From positions 1-5,689 of the forward strand of contig CALZBV010000160.1 in assembly GCA_945622055.1 (NCBI GenBank): 5,689 bases of DNA. Direction: 5' to 3'. The translations under genes and the position numbers were made by a program. Below, piece by piece: positions 1-5,629 of this stretch (positions are counted from its first letter, which is position 1; each line of letters starts with the position of its first letter). The notes under the pieces are model-generated. The model made no database searches. It saw nothing but the letters and a program-made list of their open reading frames with translations, and had not been told where the DNA came from. Source of the stretch: an uncultured Clostridia bacterium. Its GTDB lineage: Bacteria; Bacillota; Clostridia; Lachnospirales; Lachnospiraceae.

Positions 1-1177
1 GTGCCGCAATATAGCGCTGCGCCAGGGGTTCCGCATCCGTCAGATAATAATATCCATTTTCATAAAATAACGGCTCAATTTTATAAAACTCATAAGCAGT
101 TTCTCCGGTATCGGAATCAAAATACTCTAAGCTGATTCCAAGCTCATCCTCTTCCTTTCCTCCGCCGGTAACAATAAACCGTTCCGGTATCTGAAAAATC
201 TCCCGCTCCACAAGTGCAGTCTTCGGAATCTTCAGTCCCGTTGCCGCATCAATATAAATCGTTACCTCCAGAAAACGGTACCGCAGATAATCCTTCACAA
301 AGCGCTGCATTGGAATCCGCAAATACACAGAAGTCCCGATTGTTACCGTTTCATACTTTTTTTCATAAATCGTATCCTCGTTATCAATCGAAAATCGTAT
401 CGTATCCCCATTTGCAATCAGCGTTGCAAGATTATCCTTAGAAAGTTCAACCACAAGCTCCCAGTTCAAATCATCCACAAGCTTATAAGCAAAGCTATCC
501 CTTTCTGCCATGCCTGTCACAGAATTGCGTGCAGGTATCGAACGGTTTTCTTCGGAAAATTCAGTTCCGTCCATCCTTGCAATGGTGTATCCGTCATAGC
601 GATCGGAATAGTACGTAATCATACCGCTCTGACTGGAATAATCTGTATAAAAGCTCTTTTCATTACCGGCAACCTGACTGTTCACTGCATCCAGCATAGA
701 AATATCACGGTATCTCAGATAATCTGCCAGAAAATTTTCTTTCATCTGGTAGCAATCCTCAAACGACACATCACTGTAATTCATACAAAAATCCCGAATG
801 TCTGATTTCAAACGAGTCAAATCCGCCGGGGTAAGAACCGTATTTGCATCATCAAGACTTAGCAAATCTCTCAGATTTGATGAATCATTTAACGAATAAA
901 CCTTTGCCCCCTTAGAAACTCTTGCTCCTTCCCGATAATAAAAATTCAAATATCCTGCATTCTTTGTAGTATATACAGTCTCATTGCGAAGAATCATGGC
1001 TGTTGCAATAAATTCACCCTCCGCCTTACCTTCCATTACCTCATACACCGAAAGATGCGGAGTCGTGAAATACCGGTATAGCTGAATCAACATCAGAATT
1101 AATATACCGAAGGCGATAACAAGACCAATGTTAACCTCTCGTCTGGTACGGAATTTAACAACATTATTCTTTGCCAT
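1..1177 (-). CDS. HlyD-like membrane-anchored adaptor protein (3' end outside window)
   Basis: This frame is open from an ATG at 1177-1175 to the window edge, giving 392 residues with no stop; the C-terminus is missing. The start is supported by GGGAGGG seven bases upstream. Residues 1-14 are basic, and residues 15-34 form one hydrophobic membrane segment (GLVIAFGILILML), so the bulk should lie outside the membrane. Residues 73-96 (NAGYLNFYYREGARVSKGAK...) match the first half of a biotinyl/lipoyl-like hairpin of membrane fusion proteins. A mostly helical, Tyr- and Asp-rich insert of about 150 residues follows, then beta-rich sequence with the stretch GLKIPKTALVERE, typical of the HlyD/RND adaptor beta-barrel. 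It lies beyond the operon terminator and is therefore probably a separate transcription unit. In Lachnospiraceae, similar proteins are often encoded just before yggS and sepF; that is recalled context, not visible here. No transporter partner is in view, so an efflux role is not shown. Confidence 0.8.
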   Translation of the reverse strand, partial: MAKNNVVKFRTRREVNIGLVIAFGILILMLIQLYRYFTTPHLSVYEVMEGKAEGEFIATAMILRNETVYTTKNAGYLNFYYREGARVSKGAKVYSLNDSSNLRDLLSLDDANTVLTPADLTRLKSDIRDFCMNYSDVSFEDCYQMKENFLADYLRYRDISMLDAVNSQVAGNEKSFYTDYSSQSGMITYYSDRYDGYTIARMDGTEFSEENRSIPARNSVTGMAERDSFAYKLVDDLNWELVVELSKDNLATLIANGDTIRFSIDNEDTIYEKKYETVTIGTSVYLRIPMQRFVKDYLRYRFLEVTIYIDAATGLKIPKTALVEREIFQIPERFIVTGGGKEEDELGISLEYFDSDTGETAYEFYKIEPLFYENGYYYLTDAEPLAQRYIAA

Positions 1178-1208
1178 AACACACCCTCCCCTTTCTGTTT
1201 TATCCTTG

Positions 1209-1236
1209 AAAAAGTCTGCCGCATTTTGCAGCAGAC
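1209..1236 (-). terminator. Rho-independent terminator of the min-rodA-mgsA-carboxypeptidase operon
   Basis: Read on the minus strand, this is a hairpin with stem GTCTGCTGCA against TGCGGCAGAC. It has ten base pairs including one U-G wobble and a loop of about three A, followed directly by TTTTT (1213-1209). It starts 10 bases after the stop codon of the carboxypeptidase gene (TAG at 1249-1247) and ends before the ribosome binding site of the HlyD-like gene. Stem, short loop and U tract in the right order make this a strong intrinsic terminator. Confidence 0.9.
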
Positions 1237-1246
1237 CTGTTATATT

Positions 1247-2239
1247 CTAAATTGAATCGTCCTCCAGTGCCTGCTTTAACAGCTCTGTCATCTTTTCATA
1301 AAGCAGGTCGTAATCCTTTGCACCGAAAACCTCTGCAATATAACGCTTCCCATTTTTCGTAACAAACGCCTGAACCAGACAACAGCCGGCAGCAGTCGTC
1401 GTCCCTGTCTTTCCGCCAAGTATCGCTATGCCGTCAGGAAGCTCTCTCTCTTTTGTCAGAAAACAATTGGTATTTTGAAAAACCTTTGACTTTTTGACAC
1501 CACTCGCATCCTTGTAATAGATTGTACAGGAGGCCTGTCTGAGAATCGACAGAATCTCCTCGTTCTGAAGCATTTCGTTTAGTACCAGATACATATCATA
1601 GGCAGTCGTATAATGATTCGGATCATGAAGGCCATGCGGATTCACAAAATTCGAATGCATACCCCCAAGCCTTTGTATTTCCTGATTCATGAGCTCAGAA
1701 AAAGCCGCTGTAGAACCGGAAATATGCTCAGCAACTGCAATCGCTGCATCATTACCGCTAAATAAAAGCATTGCAGTCAGCAAATCCTTTAATGACAGTG
1801 TATCTCCCTCGTAAAAGCCACACACCATGGCACCATTGATGTTAAGATGAGAAGCCTTGTAGCTGATTCTGACTGTATCGTCCAGATTCCCATACTTTAT
1901 GGCAACATATGCCGTAAGAAGCTTTGTAACGCTGGCAGGATAAATTCTTTTCAGCGAATCAGCCTCACATAGCACAAAAGGCTCATCAACCCGGTACAAA
2001 AGAACAACAGGGTCCGTGGTATTCTCCCGTACACTGGCACGATTCGGAATACACAGATACTCCGCCGCTCCGGCAAGCGTATCTGCCGTCTGTATCCTAT
2101 TTGCGGCAGTGGTAACAGACGGGACCTGATTCCTGTCAAAATTAGGAATATAGCTTACACCCTCTGCCAAACCGCAGCCGGACACACCAATTGCGCCAAG
2201 CAAAAGTATTCCTGACATCCTCTGTTTCCAATGACGCAT
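1247..2239 (-). CDS. D-alanyl-D-alanine carboxypeptidase, family S11, predicted lipoprotein
   Basis: The 330-residue product trims the terminal D-Ala from peptidoglycan pentapeptides outside the membrane, limiting cross-linking. All three motifs of penicillin-recognising serine enzymes are present: SVTK at 103-106 (nucleophile S103, K106), SGN at 161-163 and KTG at 277-279. The N-terminus has a basic start, a hydrophobic stretch and the lipobox VSGC at 19-22, so it is probably exported and lipid-anchored at C22. There is no obvious C-terminal amphipathic anchor as in PBP5, and the protein ends soon after the catalytic domain; the lipid anchor would replace it. I chose the ATG at 2239 because AGGAG lies seven bases upstream and the lipoprotein signal then starts normally. 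A longer frame opens at a TTG at 2299, but it lacks a ribosome binding site and would overlap mgsA. The gene follows mgsA by 16 bases and ends 10 bases before the terminator hairpin. Seven further cysteines in an exported protein are notable. It belongs to the dacA/dacF group; the exact symbol is uncertain. Confidence 0.93.
   Translation of the reverse strand: MRHWKQRMSGILLLGAIGVSGCGLAEGVSYIPNFDRNQVPSVTTAANRIQTADTLAGAAEYLCIPNRASVRENTTDPVVLLYRVDEPFVLCEADSLKRIYPASVTKLLTAYVAIKYGNLDDTVRISYKASHLNINGAMVCGFYEGDTLSLKDLLTAMLLFSGNDAAIAVAEHISGSTAAFSELMNQEIQRLGGMHSNFVNPHGLHDPNHYTTAYDMYLVLNEMLQNEEILSILRQASCTIYYKDASGVKKSKVFQNTNCFLTKERELPDGIAILGGKTGTTTAAGCCLVQAFVTKNGKRYIAEVFGAKDYDLLYEKMTELLKQALEDDSI
1270..1307 (-). 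repeat. Perfect 9-bp inverted repeat inside the carboxypeptidase gene
   Basis: CCTGCTTTA (1270-1278) and TAAAGCAGG (1299-1307) are exact reverse complements with a 20-base spacer. They lie in the last 20 codons of the gene (encoding about YEKMTELLKQALE). In the mRNA they could form a stem just upstream of the terminator hairpin. It may be chance; function is not shown. Confidence 0.5.
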
Positions 2240-2255
2240 GTTCCTTCTCCTAACA

Positions 2256-2654
2256 CTAATTCTTGTATAATTCACGCCAATCCAGATCTCCGCGTTCAAG
2301 GCCCTTAATCAAAAGCTCTGCCGTCGCAAGATTGGTTGCAACCGGAATATTGTAGGTATCACAAAGCTTAACTGCAATACTAATGTCCGGTTCATGTGAT
2401 TTCTGTGTTACCGGGTCACGTAAAAAAATAACCATATCCATCTCATTATGCTCAATCTGGGAGCCCATCTGCTGTTCTCCGCCAAGATGTCCGGCAAGAA
2501 ACTTGTGCACCGGCAAATTCGTTGCCTCTTCAATCAACCGTCCGGTCGTACCGGTTGCGTAAAGATTGTGATGTGACAGAATCCCTTTGTATGCAATACA
2601 AAAATTCTGCATCAGCTTCTTTTTCGCATCATGTGCAATAAACCCAATATTCAT
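2256..2654 (-). CDS. mgsA: Methylglyoxal synthase
   Basis: The 132-residue protein is predicted to convert dihydroxyacetone phosphate to methylglyoxal and phosphate, a cytosolic bypass of lower glycolysis that releases phosphate. Family signatures are clear: IAHD (H8, matching E. coli H19), K12, ATGTTG at 33-38 (phosphate binding), RDP with D80 (E. coli D91), and HEPD with H87 and D90 (E. coli H98, D101). The length fits the short Gram-positive form. The motif that reads SGPxGGDQQ in E. coli and B. subtilis reads AGHLGGEQQ at 54-62 here, so E60 replaces the catalytic Asp71 and two neighbouring positions also differ. The start ATG overlaps the rodA stop as ATGA, with AGGAG four bases upstream, suggesting translational coupling. 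The gene lies in a cell-wall and division operon, which hints at co-expression with growth rather than a phosphate-specific regulon. Identity is secure; activity level is less so because of the Asp to Glu change. Confidence 0.95.
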   Translation of the reverse strand: MNIGFIAHDAKKKLMQNFCIAYKGILSHHNLYATGTTGRLIEEATNLPVHKFLAGHLGGEQQMGSQIEHNEMDMVIFLRDPVTQKSHEPDISIAVKLCDTYNIPVATNLATAELLIKGLERGDLDWRELYKN

Positions 2655-3829
2655 AGTTCTCCTTTCCTCGGATCGGACAGAAAATCAAGATCAATCTGAT
2701 TTCTTGTTTTTTTCTTATAAATACCGATGTTTAAAACAATACCTACCCCTATCATGTTACACATCAAAGAACTCAGACCATAACTGACGAACGGTAGCGG
2801 AATGCCTGTATTCGGAAGTAACATCGTAACAACGCCGATATTGACAAAAGCCTGAAAAATAAAGGTTGTCCCGACTCCGATTGCAATCAGGCGTCCCAGA
2901 TAATCTGTCGCATTCATTGCGATAACAAAACAACGGAAAGCAATATAAACAATCATCAGGATGATTGCACAGGACCCCAAAAATCCAAATGCTTCTGCCA
3001 TCCCCGAAAAAATAAAATCACTTTCGATTACCGGTATGTTTTTAGCTCCCAGCGTACTTTCCCCGGAAAAAAATTTACCGGTTAACCCACCTGAGGCAAT
3101 TGCCCGAACTGAATTCTCCTGCTGATAAATCGTGTCCGTATAAACATCCGGATGCAAAATCGACATAACCCTCGTCTGCTGGTCCTCGGTAAGCAGTACC
3201 TGAAAATCCTGCTGAACATACCAGAACAGCCCGGCAGCAACCGGTATCGCGACCAGAACAACCGGTATCAGAATCTTATAGGTCAGACCTGATGCAAATA
3301 CCATGACCACCATCGTCACGCAAATAACAACCGTTGTCGAAAGGTCCGGCTGAAGAAAAACAAGTAAAATCCCACCGCCAACCAGTACAATCGCAAGCAA
3401 AAATACATAAATCTGCTTCATCCGATTCATACACCGGTCAAACAACACCGCAAGACAAAGCACCAGAAATATCTTTGTAAGCTCTGAAGGCTGAAACACA
3501 ATACCGGTGTGCGGTATTTGAATCCATCGGTAAACACCACCCTGCTTAACATTCAGACTGTCAACGTATTTAACAATAAACAAAAGTGCCAGATTCAGCA
3601 GATACATCAGTGGTGTAAACAGACAGATAAAATGATAATCAAACAAGGAAACGAACACAGCCAGAAATAAACCGGCAACAAGTCCTCTCGTCTGACGGGA
3701 AACCATGTCGAAATCCTCCCCTTGTACTCTGGAAAGTACATAAATTCCCAGAGTACAGAGTATAATAATGCATAACAGAATGGTCCAGCCATATTTTTTG
3801 AAATCATACCGTTTCCAATACTTTAACAT
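2651..3829 (-). CDS. rodA: SEDS-family peptidoglycan glycan polymerase, RodA type
   Basis: The 392-residue polytopic membrane protein has about ten hydrophobic segments. SEDS proteins polymerise lipid II into glycan strands, RodA in the side-wall elongation machinery with a class B PBP. Visible signatures are FQPSELTK at 112-119, QPDLSTT at 160-166, the extracellular ESDFIFSGMAEAFGFLG block starting at 269 with D271 at the position of the catalytic Asp of RodA, and the C-terminal GIPLPFVSYGLSS at 342-354. The start ATG at 3829 has GAGGG upstream and lies 11 bases after the minE stop. The end overlaps mgsA by four bases. The usual YGGSS reads YGLSS, which I believe is common in relatives. FtsW or SpoVE are the alternatives by family; linkage to minCDE and a probable PBP2 favours RodA. 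A 10-bp inverted repeat lies in codons 25-36. Confidence 0.93.
   Translation of the reverse strand: MLKYWKRYDFKKYGWTILLCIIILCTLGIYVLSRVQGEDFDMVSRQTRGLVAGLFLAVFVSLFDYHFICLFTPLMYLLNLALLFIVKYVDSLNVKQGGVYRWIQIPHTGIVFQPSELTKIFLVLCLAVLFDRCMNRMKQIYVFLLAIVLVGGGILLVFLQPDLSTTVVICVTMVVMVFASGLTYKILIPVVLVAIPVAAGLFWYVQQDFQVLLTEDQQTRVMSILHPDVYTDTIYQQENSVRAIASGGLTGKFFSGESTLGAKNIPVIESDFIFSGMAEAFGFLGSCAIILMIVYIAFRCFVIAMNATDYLGRLIAIGVGTTFIFQAFVNIGVVTMLLPNTGIPLPFVSYGLSSLMCNMIGVGIVLNIGIYKKKTRNQIDLDFLSDPRKGEL
3723..3757 (-). repeat. Perfect 10-bp inverted repeat near the 5' end of rodA
   Basis: TGTACTCTGG (3723-3732) and CCAGAGTACA (3748-3757) are exact reverse complements separated by 15 bases. In the minE-rodA mRNA this would form a ten-pair stem within codons 25-36 of rodA, in the first membrane segment and the loop after it. 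No T tract follows, so it is not a terminator. It could be an RNA processing or translation-tuning structure, or chance. Confidence 0.6.
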
Positions 3830-3840
3830 GGAACACCCTC

Positions 3841-4116
3841 TTAATTCTTAGAACGCATATCCTTAATCGGAATATTGGCAAAAATTGCCGGAACTGAACC
3901 ATTGTCCGAATCAGACTGTGTCTGCTTAATCTGGATATCAAGACCGGTCATATCAATTTCAATATACTTAGAGATTACCGCAATAATGTCATTCTTCATC
4001 TGCTCCATAATCTCCGGAGAGCATCCGGCACGGTCAGATACGAGTACAAGCTTCAGACGATCCTTTGCAACAGAACCGGATGCCTTATTTTTATTAAAAA
4101 AATCAAATAATCCCAT
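3841..4116 (-). CDS. minE: Cell division topological specificity factor MinE
   Basis: The 91-residue product has the normal MinE length. Residues 1-9 (MGLFDFFNK) form the amphipathic membrane-targeting helix. The AKDRLKLVLVSDRAG block at 17-31 matches the anti-MinCD segment (E. coli AKERLQIIVAERR), and residues 36-62 (IMEQMKNDIIAVISKYIEID...) form the dimerising topological-specificity domain. MinE stimulates MinD ATPase and displaces MinC, so that division is blocked at the poles but allowed at midcell. The start ATG is preceded by a strong GGGAGGA site, and the gene lies 11 bases after the minD stop. A MinE in a Gram-positive anaerobe implies an oscillating or gradient Min system rather than the DivIVA/MinJ type of Bacillus. 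Confidence 0.97.
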   Translation of the reverse strand: MGLFDFFNKNKASGSVAKDRLKLVLVSDRAGCSPEIMEQMKNDIIAVISKYIEIDMTGLDIQIKQTQSDSDNGSVPAIFANIPIKDMRSKN

Positions 4117-4127
4117 AGTCTTCCTCC

Positions 4128-4910
4128 CTAGTTTTTCTTAAACAAACGACTGAACAATCCGCCCTTACTTGAAAGATCAAGATACGGAACCTCCTCACCG
4201 GTAACGCGCTTACAGATATTCATATAGGCCTTTCCTGCAAGTGTATTGTTACCAACAAGCGGTGCACCCTGATTCGTGGAAACCACAATGTTCTCATCAT
4301 CCGGAACAACACCAATCAACGGAATGGCGAGAATTTCAACAACATCATCACTGGACATCATATCGCCACGCTTTACCATATCCATACGAAGACGATTCAC
4401 AATCAGATGTGTCTTCTTTACTTCATTTGCCTCCAAAAGACCAATAATACGGTCTGCATCACGAACAGCGGAAACCTCCGGAGTCGTAACAACCAGAGCT
4501 CTGTCAGCTCCGGCAATTGCATTGTGGAACCCCTGCTCAATACCTGCCGGACAGTCAATGATGACATAGTCAAACTCTTCCTTTAACTGATCCGTAAGCT
4601 TCTTCATCTGCTCCGGAGTAACTGCCGTCTTATCTCTCGTCTGTGCCGAAGGAAGCAGGTAAAAATTGGAGTACCCCTTTACCTTAATGAATGCCTGGTT
4701 AATCTTACAGGAACCCTCAATTACATCAACAAGATTGTAAACAATTCTGTTTTCCAGTCCCATTACAACGTCAAGATTACGTAAACCTATATCTGTATCA
4801 ATTAATACAACCTTCTTCTCCAGCTTTGCAAGGCCGGTGCCGACATTCGCCGTTGTCGTGGTTTTTCCGACGCCGCCCTTTCCTGACGTAACTACAATTA
4901 CTTCGCCCAT
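4128..4910 (-). CDS. minD: Septum site-determining ATPase MinD
   Basis: The 260-residue ParA/MinD-type ATPase dimerises on the membrane with ATP and recruits MinC. Residues 10-18 form the deviant Walker A motif GKGGVGKTT (signature K11 and P-loop K16). IDTDIGLRNLD at 37-47 is switch I with D40, and DCPAGIE at 119-125 is the Walker B/switch II region. The C-terminal KGGLFSRLFKKN (249-260) is the amphipathic membrane-targeting sequence that MinE and membrane cycling depend on. I chose the ATG at 4910, which gives the family-standard MGEVIVVTSGKGG start with GGAGGA eight bases upstream. A TTG at 4925 would add five residues but would place this ribosome binding site inside the gene. It follows minC by 15 bases. 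Confidence 0.97.
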   Translation of the reverse strand: MGEVIVVTSGKGGVGKTTTTANVGTGLAKLEKKVVLIDTDIGLRNLDVVMGLENRIVYNLVDVIEGSCKINQAFIKVKGYSNFYLLPSAQTRDKTAVTPEQMKKLTDQLKEEFDYVIIDCPAGIEQGFHNAIAGADRALVVTTPEVSAVRDADRIIGLLEANEVKKTHLIVNRLRMDMVKRGDMMSSDDVVEILAIPLIGVVPDDENIVVSTNQGAPLVGNNTLAGKAYMNICKRVTGEEVPYLDLSSKGGLFSRLFKKN

Positions 4911-4925
4911 TTTCCTATCCTCCAA

Positions 4926-5615
4926 TTATAATTTTATATCATTTAAAACCGTTCTGGAAACCGGTTCAATAAATATACTCTCTCCGGACCGAAATGCAAT
5001 CTTCGGTTCTTTGCTCTTTTCCTTTTCCCTCTTCCATAACATCTTTCCCTGTTCCTTATCAGGCGCACGTGCAATCGTATCTGCAATCCGGATCTGAACC
5101 GGATCCAGATCAAATGCAAGTACAAAGCAGTCAGGATTGCCGTTGGCACCGGCATATACAGTACCCAGAAGTGAACCGAGAACAATGATATTTCCACCGG
5201 CAGTCACAGATGCCCCCTGGTTTACATCACCGATAACGATTACGCTGGATGCAACCTCAAGAGACTGCCCGGAACGAAGATTTCCTTTATAAAACTGTCC
5301 CGTTGTTTCATCAATTGCCATCAGGCGTTCCTCCAGGGAACGCTTATGCAGCTCTTCCGTCTCAGAATTATGCTCAATGACACATACAATTTTAACATCA
5401 CTGCATTCTGAAATGATTCGGAGCATTTCTCTCTGTTCCTGATTGGAAAGCTTCCTTCCCTCAAAGGAAACAGCCATCTGCGCCGAGCCAAAAAACTTTG
5501 CGGACGCGGTAAATTTTTCAGAAAGTTCAGCACAAAGCTCCGGAAAACCGGTTGCTTCATCAAGAAATATGGAAAATCCGTAGGTTGTTCCCTTAATCAT
5601 TACAGCATTTCCCAA
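4926..5615 (-). CDS. minC: Septum site-determining protein MinC, probable TTG start
   Basis: MinC, brought to the membrane by MinD, inhibits FtsZ assembly away from midcell. From the TTG the protein has 229 residues: an N-terminal FtsZ-inhibiting domain (start GNAVMIKGTTYGFSIFLDE), a charged linker near 80-100, and a C-terminal right-handed beta-helix. The beta-helix carries GNLRSGQ at 111-117 (the RSGQ motif used for MinD binding), glycine-rich turns such as GDVNQGASVTAGGNI and YAGANG at 154-159. A basic linker (WKREKEKSKEP) and a short IFIEPVSRT tail follow, as in clostridial MinC. Two ATG codons at 5633 and 5630 would give 235 or 234 residues, but both overlap the TGA of the upstream frame and lack a good ribosome binding site. 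GGAGGT lies seven bases before the TTG at 5615, and the resulting N-terminus fits the family better. The end at 4926 is certain; the start is likely but not proven. Confidence 0.93.
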   Translation of the reverse strand: MGNAVMIKGTTYGFSIFLDEATGFPELCAELSEKFTASAKFFGSAQMAVSFEGRKLSNQEQREMLRIISECSDVKIVCVIEHNSETEELHKRSLEERLMAIDETTGQFYKGNLRSGQSLEVASSVIVIGDVNQGASVTAGGNIIVLGSLLGTVYAGANGNPDCFVLAFDLDPVQIRIADTIARAPDKEQGKMLWKREKEKSKEPKIAFRSGESIFIEPVSRTVLNDIKL

Positions 5616-5622
5616 CTTAGTT

Positions 5623-5628
5623 ACCTCC
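5623..5628 (-). promoter_or_regulatory. minC: Ribosome binding site that decides the minC start
   Basis: GGAGGT on the minus strand is a near-perfect Shine-Dalgarno sequence. It begins just after the TGA of the upstream frame (5632-5630) and ends seven bases before the TTG at 5615. It would lie inside the gene, as codons for EV, if either upstream ATG were used, which is why the TTG is preferred. Confidence 0.7.
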
Positions 5629-5629
5629 A

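Noticed and set aside
214..441. Plus-strand open frame of 75 codons
   Set aside because: Antisense to the HlyD-like gene; no ribosome binding site or recognisable protein features.
1178..1208. Possible promoter for the HlyD-like gene (GATAAA as a -10 near 1200)
   Set aside because: A -35 at normal spacing would fall inside the terminator stem and reads poorly; no convincing promoter can be claimed.
2240..2299. Longer N-terminus for the carboxypeptidase starting at a TTG at 2299
   Set aside because: No ribosome binding site, 44-base overlap with mgsA, and it would put 20 residues before a standard lipoprotein signal; ATG at 2239 has AGGAG at ideal spacing.
2776..2806. RodA C-terminal motif reads YGLSS instead of YGGSS
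   Set aside because: I recall YGL(T/S)S in many clostridial RodA proteins, so it is probably ordinary variation; the catalytic Asp271 and PSE motif are intact.
3875..4569. Plus-strand open frames opposite minE and minD
   Set aside because: They are antisense shadows of two highly conserved genes, with low-complexity translations and no start signals.
4911..4925. Longer minD starting at TTG 4925
   Set aside because: The extra codons contain the GGAGGA ribosome binding site for the ATG at 4910, and MinD proteins normally begin as the shorter form does.
4837..5188. Open frames on both strands overlapping minC and the minD start
   Set aside because: They overlap well-supported genes out of frame and show no family motif.
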